DNA of 64,000 bases from Rhodopila globiformis (GTDB lineage Bacteria; Pseudomonadota; Alphaproteobacteria; Acetobacterales; Acetobacteraceae): contig NZ_NHRY01000075.1 of assembly GCF_002937115.1 (NCBI RefSeq), positions 24,966-88,965 on the forward strand, given 5' to 3'. The notes below the pieces were generated by a model. That model did not search any database, was not told the origin of the DNA, and saw only the letters and a program-made list of their open reading frames with translations. The first letter of the stretch is position 1; each line of letters begins with the position of its first letter. The position numbers and the translations under genes are program-made. Positions 36,681 to 47,774 of this stretch are shown piece by piece.

Positions 36681-37411
36681 CCGGCCAGGCCATCGGACGC
36701 GGATCCTGTTGCGGATCCGCCGTTCAGGGGCACGGCGGGACACCCTGCCGCATCGCGCCAGCCGGATCGCCCAGACCGTCACGAGAGAAAAAAGGCGGCG
36801 CATGCGCCGCCAGTTGAGGGAGGAAACGTCCAGAGACGCAGCCGCGTCGGCTGCGGGACCGGGCACTGCGCGGCGATATGGGAACGCCGGAGCAGCGGCC
36901 GTGGCGCATGATCCGCGAACGAGGGTATTTGGTCTGTTGCCTCGGTCACATCCGGAGCGAATTCCGCCCGCGCCGGCAGGGTATGATACCAACGGCCCGG
37001 ACCAGTGGCCTGTCCTGTGCTGTGCGGCAATGACCGGTTCGGACCGTCCGGTCTGCGGTATTGGATCGCGCCGCCGGAACAGGAACCAGCTGTATTCATT
37101 TGTGGTTCCTTTCATGCAACAGGGCCAGCAACCACGCCGCATACCGGTCAGGGCGCCGGCGGCGCTTTCGGCCGCGCTGAGGACGGCTGGTTTGGATCGG
37201 CGGGGAGCCACCGCGACCGCAGGCCGCAACAACATCGGCTCCGCGGACTCTGCGCGCCGCTCGGCGAACGCTGCGTTTCAAAAAATGTGGTGCCGGAACA
37301 AAAACCGGCCAACGGGCGTGACGTCGGGCGCATCACCGCGTGCTCAACGACCGTCCGTTCCCAGGACATGGTTGCCCAAGCCCACCGTCTCCGCTACCGT
37401 TAGGGGCCGAT
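36681..37411. other. 730 bp upstream of the fluoride riboswitch, no supported gene
   Basis: Contains a minus-strand hairpin with T tract (36788-36811), a single family C arm (about 37089-37116, TTCATTTGTGGTT) and a remnant of the repeat that forms the long hairpin at 58800-58970 (about 37236-37290). The promoter for the fluoride operon should be just left of 37400. Confidence 0.5.
36788..36811 (-). terminator. Rho-independent terminator pointing left
   Basis: A perfect 18-bp palindrome (GGCGGCGCATGCGCCGCC, 36794-36811) is followed in the minus direction by six T residues. It terminates minus-strand transcription. No minus-strand gene is recognisable to its right, which makes it noteworthy. 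Confidence 0.6.
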
Positions 37412-37458
37412 GGGGATGGGGTTCCCCGAAACCGCCCGCTGGGCTGATGACTCCTACC
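37412..37458 (+). ncRNA. Fluoride riboswitch aptamer (crcB motif)
   Basis: The RNA matches the crcB motif: P1 pairs GGGG (37412-37415) with CCCC (37424-37427) around ATGGGGTT. The conserved GAAACCGCC follows, P2 is GCCC-GCT-GGGC, then the invariant CTGATGACTCCTACC. The loop GGGGTT can pair with GACTCC to form the pseudoknot that binds the fluoride-Mg cluster. It sits 150 bases upstream of a CrcB fluoride-channel gene, its standard partner. Fluoride binding is expected to keep transcription on. Confidence 0.92.
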
Positions 37459-37496
37459 GCGCGAGATTGCGGTACGAGTCCGTCCACCGACCGACG

Positions 37497-37529
37497 GCCT
37501 GCCGTAAGGCGGGCTTTTTCATGCCCGCC
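37497..37529 (+). terminator. Riboswitch expression platform: terminator with overlapping antiterminator
   Basis: Terminator hairpin GCCTGCC (37497-37503), loop GTAA, GGCGGGC (37508-37514), followed by TTTTT. The 3' arm GGCGGGC can instead pair perfectly with GCCCGCC at 37523-37529, which would prevent terminator formation. How the aptamer biases the choice is inferred, not shown. Confidence 0.7.
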
Positions 37530-37561
37530 CTCGCCTCGGGAGAAGGACGAGAGGAGGTGTC

Positions 37562-37611
37562 ATGGTTATGGACTGGGCATACACACGACCGCTGAAGCCC
37601 CGGGGCCACCC

Positions 37612-37615
<4 letters not shown>
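37562..37615 (+). CDS. 17-residue leader peptide before crcB
   Basis: ATG 37562 has the best ribosome site of the locus (GAGGAGGTGT ends two bases upstream) and opens an ORF reading MVMDWAYTRPLKPRGHP. Its TGA (37613-37615) overlaps the GTG start of the channel gene (37612) as GTGA. This is the geometry of translational coupling, since the GTG has no site of its own. The peptide resembles no known protein. It probably serves to deliver ribosomes to the channel gene. Confidence 0.55.
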
Positions 37616-40180
<2,565 letters not shown>

Positions 40181-40231
40181 CGGCGGAGCGGACTGGGATG
40201 GTCATCATACTGCTCCCACCCGTTGCCTCAC

Positions 40232-40264
40232 CGTCATGGTCGGGACTGCGCCCGGCCATGACGA
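40232..40264. repeat. Repeat family A palindrome (minimal copy)
   Basis: CGTCATGGTCGGGA and CCCGGCCATGACG face each other across about 6 bases. It separates eno from the next usp gene by forming most of a 251-bp gap. Confidence 0.75.
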
Positions 40265-40431
40265 TGGAGAGACAACCCCGCTCGCGCGTCCCCTGTGCAT
40301 GGGAGTTCGCATATAAATCCGCAAGCGCCGTAACCACCTGCGGCAGGATGCCGGGTTGGCCACGGATTCTGCTCGCATATTCGTTGTGATAAAGTTCGTT
40401 GCCGCTTGACCAGCGGCGAAGGGAGGTTGTC

Positions 40432-41250
40432 GTGTCAGGCGTGATCCTCACCTTGCTTGAGCACCCGAACGCGTCGCTCGGGCTACTGGCCGCATCTGAA
40501 CGTCTCGCGGAACTGCTGGGCGGCGCGCGGATCGAGGTTCTGGCGGTCCGCATGCCGCCGGAGGCGACCATCCTGCCCAGCGAGGAGGTCCTGACGAAGC
40601 GTCGCGCCTACTACATCCGCGACCGCGAGGATGTGCGCATTTCGGCATTGCGCACGGCGTTCGATGACTGGTCCGGCTGGGGCCATGCCGAGGGCGTCTC
40701 CGCCGAATGGCATGACCTGGAAAGCCTCGTCGATGCGGCCATCAAGGATTGGGGCATGCACGCTGATGTCATCGTGCTGCGCCGGCCCACCGGCCATGAC
40801 CGGCTTCCGGCCCGGCATGAGATCCATACCGCGCTGTTCGAGACCGATCGGCCGGTCCTGGTCGTGCCGCCGGACGCGCCGGCATCGTTCGGGCGGCGGG
40901 TTGCCATCGCCTGGCGCAATGACCGGCAGGCGATCCAGGCGGTGCTGTCGGCACTGCGCTGGCAGACGGCACCGGAGCGGGTGTTCGTCATTGCCGGCGT
41001 CGCCCCCGGTTCGCCCACGCCGACGCTGCCCGATATCCTGCTGGAACACGGCATTGCAGCGGAACTGCACATCCTGCCGATCGGCGGCGGCGTGTTCGGC
41101 GAGGCGCTGCTCGCCAAGGCGCGCGAACTGAGGGCCGATATGCTGGTGATGGGCGCCTACCGGCACAGCCCGCTGCGCGAAGTGCTGCTGGGCGGGGTCA
41201 CACGCTACATGCTCGGGCATGCCGACCTGCCGATCCTGATGCGGCATTGA
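40432..41250 (+). CDS. Tandem universal stress protein (UspA family), copy 2 of locus
   Basis: 272 residues, GTG start with GGGAGG nine bases upstream. Two Usp lobes (about 1-140 and 155-272) with the second starting RRVAIAWRNDRQAIQAVL. It is a paralogue of the Usp part of the CrcB fusion and of the next gene; all three end in GGVTRxxxxxxxLPxLMR. The nucleotide motif is altered here (GAYRHSPLREVLLGG): the second glycine is arginine. It is likely a cytosolic stress protein of the fluoride response, although a 251-bp gap separates it from eno. Confidence 0.85.
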   Translation: MSGVILTLLEHPNASLGLLAASERLAELLGGARIEVLAVRMPPEATILPSEEVLTKRRAYYIRDREDVRISALRTAFDDWSGWGHAEGVSAEWHDLESLVDAAIKDWGMHADVIVLRRPTGHDRLPARHEIHTALFETDRPVLVVPPDAPASFGRRVAIAWRNDRQAIQAVLSALRWQTAPERVFVIAGVAPGSPTPTLPDILLEHGIAAELHILPIGGGVFGEALLAKARELRADMLVMGAYRHSPLREVLLGGVTRYMLGHADLPILMRH

Positions 41251-41265
41251 GGGAGGCATGCGACC

Positions 41266-42012
41266 ATGTCTGAAGTGATCCTTGTCATCCTGCAACGCCC
41301 TGACACCGCGTTGGGCCTGCTGCGTGCCGCCGAGCGACTCGCGGCGCTGGCCAACGGCGCGCATGTGAATGCTCTGGCAGCCGCGCCGACGGCAGTCCCG
41401 GCGCTCAAGGGGGCCTATAACGACTGGCTGGCGGCGCCGCGCGCGACAGCGGTGCACGCCCATTGGCACGCCCTGTTCGACGACATCGCCGCGGCAATCG
41501 CGGAGCGGGGCGCCCGCGCCGACTTCATCGTCATCGCCCGGCCGGCCGAGGATGACGACCGCGCGCTGCGGCAGGTATTCCGCACGGCCCTGCTGAAGAC
41601 GGGCCGCCCGGTGCTGGTGGTGCCGCCGGGCGAGCTGGCCAGGCCGGATTTCGGCCGCCGGGTGGCGATCGCCTGGCGGCAGGACGAGCATACCGCCAGG
41701 ACGGTGCTGCCCGCCCTGCGCGACATCGCCCACGCCGAGCATGTGTTCGTGCTGGCCGGCACGCGCGAAGGCCGACCTGCGCCGTCCGTGCCGCAAATTC
41801 TGGCCGAACGCGACGTCGCGGCCACGCTGCACCTGCTGCCGATCGGCCCGGGTGGGTTTGGCGAGGCGCTGCTGGCCAAGGCGCACGAACTCGAAGCCGA
41901 TATGCTGATCATGGGCGCCTATTCGCACAGCACGCTGCACAACCTGGTCTATGGCGGCGTGACCCGGTTCATGCTCGACCACGCGGATCTGCCGGTGCTG
42001 ATGCGTTACTGA
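41266..42012 (+). CDS. Tandem universal stress protein (UspA family), copy 3 of locus
   Basis: 248 residues, 15 bases after the previous usp gene and clearly its paralogue (FGRRVAIAWRQDEHTARTVL, LLPIGPGGFGEALLAKAHELEADMLIMGAY). The N-terminal lobe is shortened by about 20 residues relative to copy 2. The nucleotide motif again lacks the second glycine (GAYSHSTLHNLVYGG), which suggests that only the CrcB-fused lobe keeps the standard ATP site. Last gene of the presumed operon. Confidence 0.85.
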   Translation: MSEVILVILQRPDTALGLLRAAERLAALANGAHVNALAAAPTAVPALKGAYNDWLAAPRATAVHAHWHALFDDIAAAIAERGARADFIVIARPAEDDDRALRQVFRTALLKTGRPVLVVPPGELARPDFGRRVAIAWRQDEHTARTVLPALRDIAHAEHVFVLAGTREGRPAPSVPQILAERDVAATLHLLPIGPGGFGEALLAKAHELEADMLIMGAYSHSTLHNLVYGGVTRFMLDHADLPVLMRY

Positions 42013-42501
42013 TGCCGATCGGCGCTGAGCGTGACCGTTGCCTGCCGTTGGGCCGGACGAGCCGCATAGACGCCAACCCAGGCGGCCCGCGGCACGGCCG
42101 TTGCTACAACGTCATAGGCGCCACCTCGGACGGCCATTGCCACAGCGTCATGGTGGGCGAAGGCCCCATAGGCGTTAAAATAGCGCGGAGCGAGGGAGGG
42201 TGCCTCTTCCCGTCATGGCGGCCGCAGGGCCGCCATCCACGCCTTACGGTGCTGATATCCGCAGAAGGCGTGGATGGTGGGCCTGCGCCCACCATGACGT
42301 TGTGGAAACGGTCGCGCTCCGGTCCCACTATTTCAACGCCCATGGGGCAAAGGCCCACCATCCACGCCTTTGCCGCGATCAGCACCGCAAGGCGTGGAGG
42401 CGGCCCGGGGCCTGTGCCCAGGCTCTGGTCCCGGGTAGCCGCCATAACGCGGCAACGCCCTCCGCGAGGCGCAGACGAAACCGCAATCCGGGCCCGGTTC
42501 C
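42013..42501. repeat. Intergenic cluster of family B repeats
   Basis: One full copy at 42211-42299 (CGTCATGGCGGCCGCAGGGC to CCATGACG) is flanked by partial copies at about 42147-42170 and 42343-42440, each carrying fragments of the CCACCATCCACGCC arm. No gene is supported. The cluster lies between converging genes. Confidence 0.75.
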
Positions 42502-43377
42502 TTACGACCGCGGCCCGATAACCGTGACGGTCGCAGTACGGCCAGGGATCAGCCGGAGACCGGCCGGCACGTTGCCGAACACGATCCGCACCGGAATCCG
42601 CTGCGCCAGCCGCACCCAGTCGAAGGTCGGGTTGATGTTGTCCAGCAGATGTCCCGCCTGCTGGCGCGAGCGATCGGCGATGCCGCCGGCGATGCTGTCC
42701 ACATGGCCGTACAACCGCTCCCGCACGCCCATCAGGTGGATTTCCATGCGGTCGCCGGGATGGATGCCGGCCAGCCTTGTTTCCTCGAAATAGGCGTCGA
42801 TGCGCAGCGTATCGGCATCGACCAGTGCGGTGACCGGATGCCCGGCGGTGACATAATCGCCCGGCCGCAAGCTGAAATTGGTAATGACCCCGTTCACCAA
42901 GGCCGTCACCCGCGTGCGGTTCAGGTTCAGCCGCGCCAGGTCCCGGTCGGCCACCGCCTCCTGGTAGTTCGCCACGGCGCTGGCCAGGGTGGCGCGCGCG
43001 TCGTCCACCTGCTGCCGGCTGATCGCGCCACCCGCCAGCGACTGGTAGCGGGCGAGATCCTCGGCCGCGTGGTCCACGATCGCCTTGCGGCTGTCCACCA
43101 CCGCCTCGGCGTGCCGCAGCGCGAGCAGGAAGCGGGCCTGGTCGACGACGAACAGGATCTCGCCGCGGTGCACGGTCTCGTTGTCCCTGACCAGGATCTC
43201 GCTGACCAGGCCGGAGACGTCCGGGGTCACGCCGACGATGTCGGCGCTGATGCGGGCATCGCGGGTCCAGGGCGATTCCTCGTAGTACTCCCACAGCCGC
43301 CAGCCAACCAGCGCAGCGGCCGCCACCGCCATCAGGGTAATCGCGATACGAACGGGAAGTGCCGACCAGCGTCTCAT
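42502..43377 (-). CDS. HlyD/AaeA-type efflux adaptor
   Basis: 291 residues with a membrane anchor at about 9-30, lipoyl half motif VGVTPDVSGLVSEILVRDNETV, a short coiled-coil hairpin, and the second half TRVTALVNGVITNFSLRPGDYV. It is of the AaeA type. ATG 43377 overlaps the DUF1656 stop (ATGA). It is the third gene of a FUSC-DUF1656-adaptor operon in which every junction overlaps by 4 bases. It bridges the pump to an outer-membrane channel encoded elsewhere. Confidence 0.9.
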   Translation of the reverse strand: MRRWSALPVRIAITLMAVAAAALVGWRLWEYYEESPWTRDARISADIVGVTPDVSGLVSEILVRDNETVHRGEILFVVDQARFLLALRHAEAVVDSRKAIVDHAAEDLARYQSLAGGAISRQQVDDARATLASAVANYQEAVADRDLARLNLNRTRVTALVNGVITNFSLRPGDYVTAGHPVTALVDADTLRIDAYFEETRLAGIHPGDRMEIHLMGVRERLYGHVDSIAGGIADRSRQQAGHLLDNINPTFDWVRLAQRIPVRIVFGNVPAGLRLIPGRTATVTVIGPRS

Positions 43378-43586
43378 AGCCACCCTACCCGGGCCGAGAG
43401 CCAGACGACTCCGCCCGATACCATGACGAACAGCGCCAGGTCGAACAGCGCCCGGTGCCAGACAAAGCGATACAGGCCGATGCGGGCCAGAGTGCGCCGC
43501 AGAACGGCATTCACCGGCAGCGCGACCACCAGGCAGCCCAGCAGGCCCGGGATGAACACGCCGAACAGGTCAATCTCGGTTCTCAC
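43374..43586 (-). CDS. DUF1656 (AaeX-like) small membrane protein
   Basis: 70 residues with two membrane helices: an N-terminal EIDLFGVFIPGLLGCLVVAL and a C-terminal FDLALFVMVSGGVVWL. This is the usual AaeX/DUF1656 layout, always found between a FUSC pump and an HlyD adaptor. Role in the complex is unknown. Both its ends overlap the neighbouring genes by 4 bases. Confidence 0.9.
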   Translation of the reverse strand: MRTEIDLFGVFIPGLLGCLVVALPVNAVLRRTLARIGLYRFVWHRALFDLALFVMVSGGVVWLSARVGWL

Positions 43587-45556
43587 AGGATCGCCGGCGC
43601 CGCATCGGGGAACAGGCCGCGGCGGATGCCCAGCAGGCCGAGCAGGGCGTCGGCCCGCCCCGGCTCCGGCCCGGCCGCGGCAACGGCGGCCAGGGCGTCG
43701 TCCACCCGGGCCAGCAGCACCGACTCGTCACGCCGGCGCGGGCGGTTGCGATAGGAAGCGGCCAGGGCGTCGAGCATGATGTCGATCCGCGCCCGAACCG
43801 GCGTGCTCAGGCCGTGGCGGGCGCGGCGGATGTCGATGACGTTGAGGCCGACGCGGATGTCGGCCAGCGCCCGGGCCGGCAGTTCCTCCTCGGTCGCGGC
43901 CAGGCGCGGGCCGATCAGGCCCAGGCGGTCGAGCATCAGGCCGGCGTAGCGGGCGCGGTCGTGTCCGCCGCGCCGCTCGGCCGCCACCGCCAGTTCCTGC
44001 CAGATCACGCGCAGCAGCCGGCCCGCGCTGACCCCGGCGCCGACCGAGCGGATCAGGCGGGTGACGATCGCGCCGAGCGCCAGGCCGAGCCCGAACGCCA
44101 GCGCACTGTTAACGAAGCCCGGCAGATCGGCCTGGTAGGCGTCCTGCAGCGCCAGCAGCGTGGCGGCCCACGTGGTGAAGGAGCGTCCGCTGTCGGCCGT
44201 CGCCGGCATCGACACCATGACGCCGCCCAGGATGAACGGCGGCGCCAGCGCCAGCACCAGCGTCGGGAAGCCCGAGGCGCCGGGCAGCACGCCGAACAGC
44301 AGTACGCCGTCGACAACGACCCCGACGACGGACCAGACCAGGAAATCCACGATCGCCGGCACCGGATCGTCCTGCGCGGCGAAGAAGCTGCACGCGACGG
44401 CGACCATTTCGGCAGCGACATAGCCCTCGGGCCAGGCGGTGGCGATCCAGATCGCGCAGGCCAGCAGGATCGCCACCGTGCAGGCCAGCGCCGACAGCAG
44501 CGCCATGCCGGAGTCGCGATGCCAGGCGCTGGCGGCGGTGGCCTCGGGCGCGGACAGCAGCAGCAGGTCGGCCGTGACGTCGCCGCTGTCCAGTGCACGG
44601 TGCAGCACGGTGCAGTCGTGCATGAGCTGCACCAGCTCGCGCAGCCGCATCAGCAGGCAGGTCAGCAACAGCGCCGTCCAGTCGGTCTGCTGGCTCAGCC
44701 CGGCCTGCTGCGCGGCAATGCGGTCGAGCAGCGGGTCGGCCGGCTGCACTGGCTGCTGAACCCACGCGGCGACGTCGGCGGCAAGGGTCGCGATGGCATC
44801 CGGCATCGCCCCGGCCAGCGCCGCCACCCGATCGGCGATCGAGGACAGCGTCGGCAGCAGCATGATCATGCGCGCGCGCAGCAGGTCGAAGTGCCGGGTT
44901 TCCCGGCTGCCCGCCTCATAGGAGAGGTGGCTGGCGAGCAGGTTGATCTCGACCGCGTCGGCGGCGAGGCGGCGGGCGCTCTGCCGTGGGTCCCCCTGCC
45001 CCGCCAGCGCGTCGCGGCTCCAGGCGCGGGCGTTGCCGAGCCAGGCGTTGATGCGGACCACCAGGACGTAGCCGACGCGGCGGGGGAAAACGACGTTGGC
45101 GACCAGGCTGGCGGCGGCAACGCCGATGGTGATCTCCTCCACCCGGACCAGCGCGGTTTCGAAGATGGTGTCGGGCGCGCTGACCGCGGGGAAGCCGATG
45201 ATGGCGACAGTGTAGCCGGCCAGCATGGCGGCGTAGCTGCGCGGGGTGCGGTCGAGCAGCGCCACGTACAGGCAACCGGCGACCCACAGCGCCAGCACCA
45301 GCGACAGCAATTCGGGCGTATCCACCAGCGCCGGCACCAGAACGACGGCGGCGGCGCCGCCGATGACGGTGCCGAACAGGCGGAACACGGCTTTGGAGCG
45401 CGTCGCCCCGGACAGCGGCTGGGCGGCGATATAGGCCGAGGCCATTGCCCAGTACGGCCGCTCCAGACCGAGCGAAAAGGCGACATAGAGCGCGAGCATG
45501 GCCGCGACAAAGGTCTTGGTCGCGAACAGCCAGTCGCGAAGGCCGGGCCACTGCAT
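43583..45556 (-). CDS. FUSC/AaeB-family efflux pump
   Basis: 657 residues with two six-helix membrane blocks (about 10-165 and 340-500) separated by a cytoplasmic helical domain, the full AaeB architecture, unlike the short homologue at 10982-12094. The N-terminus RDWLFATKTFVAAMLALYV and LERPYWAMASAYIAAQP are family blocks. It should export aromatic carboxylic acids, possibly coupled to the aromatic monooxygenase seen elsewhere in the window. No LysR regulator is adjacent. Confidence 0.92.
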   Translation of the reverse strand: MQWPGLRDWLFATKTFVAAMLALYVAFSLGLERPYWAMASAYIAAQPLSGATRSKAVFRLFGTVIGGAAAVVLVPALVDTPELLSLVLALWVAGCLYVALLDRTPRSYAAMLAGYTVAIIGFPAVSAPDTIFETALVRVEEITIGVAAASLVANVVFPRRVGYVLVVRINAWLGNARAWSRDALAGQGDPRQSARRLAADAVEINLLASHLSYEAGSRETRHFDLLRARMIMLLPTLSSIADRVAALAGAMPDAIATLAADVAAWVQQPVQPADPLLDRIAAQQAGLSQQTDWTALLLTCLLMRLRELVQLMHDCTVLHRALDSGDVTADLLLLSAPEATAASAWHRDSGMALLSALACTVAILLACAIWIATAWPEGYVAAEMVAVACSFFAAQDDPVPAIVDFLVWSVVGVVVDGVLLFGVLPGASGFPTLVLALAPPFILGGVMVSMPATADSGRSFTTWAATLLALQDAYQADLPGFVNSALAFGLGLALGAIVTRLIRSVGAGVSAGRLLRVIWQELAVAAERRGGHDRARYAGLMLDRLGLIGPRLAATEEELPARALADIRVGLNVIDIRRARHGLSTPVRARIDIMLDALAASYRNRPRRRDESVLLARVDDALAAVAAAGPEPGRADALLGLLGIRRGLFPDAAPAIL

Positions 45557-46244
45557 GGCGGGACTGATGATCCGGAATCGGTTCGGTGAGTGCGATCAGG
45601 GGTCTGGCCGGCGGCATGCGCTGCGCAGGCCAGGCGGAGCGGTCATTTACCGCCGCATCAAGACAAGCCCCGGCATCCTGGTGAATCGGCCCGGGCCAAC
45701 GGGCTGAGCAACGCCCTACCCCGATCGTCAAGCCCGGGCTGGCGGCGATGCAGGCGCGACAGGGTGTTCATGAGCATGGGAAAGTGAAAGTCCAATGATG
45801 AGCGAGTCGCTCGGGCCAGGTAGGCGCAGACCGGCGTGTCGAGCACGATCGAACGGGCAACGCAACAGCCCCCCGTCGCCTTAATACTTGCATGTGCAAT
45901 CACTTTGGCAGCCGCTTTCCCGCGGGTCCCGCACCTGCATGCTCCGCCCGCCACGGATGCGGTGGCGCAGGCCCGACGGCGACATCCGGCCCTGCCGCAT
46001 AGACGGCGACTTAAGCGGTCGGGCGCGAGGCTCTGTCCCGCCGTCATGGTGGCCCTGCGGCCGCCATCCACGCCTTGCGGTGCCGCGACCAGCCAAGGGC
46101 GTGGATGGTGGGCCTTCGCTTACCATGACGTCATAGCAACGGCTATGCCGCCAACTACCTGGGTCAGCGCCTATGGGGCATGCGCCCACCATGACGGTTC
46201 GCGCGTCCGTGCGACAATTGGAGCGGCTATTTTGCATCAGGCCC
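45557..46244. other. 688 bp with a family B repeat, no supported gene
   Basis: Upstream region of the FUSC operon on the left. The right part holds a full family B repeat (46042-46130) and a following fragment that repeats the CATGCGCCCACCATGACGG edge near 46179-46197. Open frames are low quality. Confidence 0.5.
46042..46130. repeat. Repeat family B palindrome
   Basis: CGTCATGGTGGCCCTGCGGC at the left and GGGCCTTCGCTTACCATGACG at the right, with CATCCACGCCTTGCGGTGCC and AGGGCGTGGATGGTGG as inner arms. Typical full-length member. Confidence 0.85.
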
Positions 46245-46601
46245 TTAATTCCAGCGCGACGGCAGTTCGGCGTAGACCTGGACAACCTGGCCGTCCTTGC
46301 TGGCGACCCCGTTCCAGCCGGCGTGCACCGGGGTCAGCTCGGGATGGCTGGTCCATGAGGGATTGCTCTGGGGACAGGGATTGACGGGCGTCGGATAGAC
46401 CGAGCTCATGACGACATCCGTGTAGCCCTGGGCGCGCAGCCGATCGGCCAGCTGCGCCTGGCTTTCCACGCCGGGGACGCTGACGTGCACGGTGGCGACG
46501 CGCGAGATCAGGCCGTCCGCCCGGGCAGCCGGGGCGGCCAGAAGCGGCAGGCAAAGGGCCGCCAGGCCAGCGGAGAGCAACGGCACGCGGTGAAACGACA
46601 T
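46245..46601 (-). CDS. Small exported protein, unknown function (copy 1)
   Basis: 118 residues: a Sec signal peptide (MSFHRVPLLSAGLAALCLPL, cleavage near AARA-DG) and a compact mature part of about 90 residues with AQLADRLRAQGYTDVVMSSVYPTP and GWNGVASKDGQVVQVYAE. It is a paralogue of 47237-47629. ATG 46601 follows AAGGAGTT. It is transcribed divergently from a LysR remnant. I do not recognise the family; it should be periplasmic. Confidence 0.7.
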   Translation of the reverse strand: MSFHRVPLLSAGLAALCLPLLAAPAARADGLISRVATVHVSVPGVESQAQLADRLRAQGYTDVVMSSVYPTPVNPCPQSNPSWTSHPELTPVHAGWNGVASKDGQVVQVYAELPSRWN

Positions 46602-46745
46602 CGTGGAACTCCTTGTTGTGTGGCCTCGAAAGAACGGGCGATCAGGCACGCCCCCGTCCACCAACAAAATGGATAGCTGCCAAAGGATTGATAACACCTA
46701 TTTTCGGACGTACATTAAGAACAGTCAGTGCATAATCTTGAATAC

Positions 46746-46900
46746 GATATCCCGAACGCCAGCGCCATGACCCGCCTGCCCGGCATGACCAGAATCATTG
46801 CTTGTGCGTCCCCCGCGTTCCTGGCCAGGAAGGGGACGCCGCGAACGCCGGGCGACCTCGTCAACCATATCCGCCTGATCCACGCCGTCCCGGTGATGCC
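46746..46900 (+). pseudogene. LysR-type regulator remnant
   Basis: About 52 codons (DIPNASAMTRLPGMTRIIAC...ARKGTPRTPGDLVNH...HAVPVMP) match residues about 147-198 of the intact LysR gene at 47775-48671. The DNA-binding domain and both ends are missing. The sequence just upstream still matches the promoter region of the intact gene, so the remnant arose by internal deletion after duplication of the small-protein/LysR pair. Confidence 0.8.
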
Positions 46901-47236
46901 CTGCCGCCGCCAGGAAAATCGCATTTGTAATCAGGCTGGCAACCGCTCGCCCGGGCTTATGGCAGAGAACAGGTTCGATTCTGCCTCGACGTCCGAAAGG
47001 GCGATGCCCCAGGGCACGTGTGGCGGCGCGATCCCGCCAGGTTCGGCGGGTGGCGAAGGCCGCCAGGGTGTGGCCGGCGATGTCTCGGCGGCATGCCCGG
47101 ATCGCAAGCGCCGCATGTGGCCGCAGAGGAAGCCTGCATCAGGCAGTTTTCGTCCGGGATATCCCGCGCCTGAATGCTTCGCCCGCCACCGGCGAGCTAC
47201 CGCAGGCCGGACGGCGACGTCCGGCCCTGCCTGTCT

Positions 47237-47629
47237 TCAGCGGGTGGCGTCGATCATGGCCAGGCTGCGGCCCAAGTCCGAAGCCGGCGAGAATTCGGCG
47301 TAGACCTGGACAGTCCGGCCATCCTTGCTGGCGACGCCGTTCCAGCCGGTGTGCACCGGGGTCTGCTCGGGATGGCTGGTCAGCGTGGAATCGCTCTCGG
47401 GATGCGGATTGGCGGGCGTCGCACGGACTGAACTCAGGACAACATTCGTGTAGCCCTCGGCACGCAGCTGACTGGCCAGTTGCGCCTGGCTCTCCGCCCC
47501 GGAGACGGCGACGCGCACAGTGGCGACATGCGAGAACAGGCCGTTCGCCCGGGCAGCCTGGGTGCCCAGAAGCGGCAGGCAAAGGGTTGCCAGGCCGGCG
47601 GCGAGCAACGGCACGCGGTGAAACGACAT
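47237..47629 (-). CDS. Small exported protein, unknown function (copy 2)
   Basis: 130 residues with signal peptide MSFHRVPLLAAGLATLCLPL and a mature part paralogous to copy 1 (AQLASQLRAEGYTNVVLSSVRATPAN, GWNGVASKDGRTVQVYAEF). The C-terminus is about 12 residues longer (ending SLAMIDATR). Divergent from the intact LysR gene with 145 bases between starts, so the regulator probably controls it, perhaps through an inducer of its own. Function unknown. Confidence 0.72.
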   Translation of the reverse strand: MSFHRVPLLAAGLATLCLPLLGTQAARANGLFSHVATVRVAVSGAESQAQLASQLRAEGYTNVVLSSVRATPANPHPESDSTLTSHPEQTPVHTGWNGVASKDGRTVQVYAEFSPASDLGRSLAMIDATR

Positions 47630-47774
47630 CGTGGAACTCCTTACTGTTGGGTGCTGCAGGGACGTGTAAGCAGGCACGTCGCTGTCCACCGGCAACATGG
47701 ATACCTTCCGAGGGATTGATAACAGCTCTTTTCGCACATACATTAAGATCACTTAGTTCATAATCCTGGGCGCG

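Noticed and set aside
36487..37611. Long open frame running from the methyltransferase region into crcB
   Set aside because: The part before 37612 crosses the riboswitch and its terminator, is arginine/proline-rich and has no family motif. The GTG at 37612 overlapping the leader stop is the better start.
45658..46071. Minus-strand frame of 137 codons upstream of the FUSC operon
   Set aside because: It overlaps a family B repeat and its residues show no recognisable domain.
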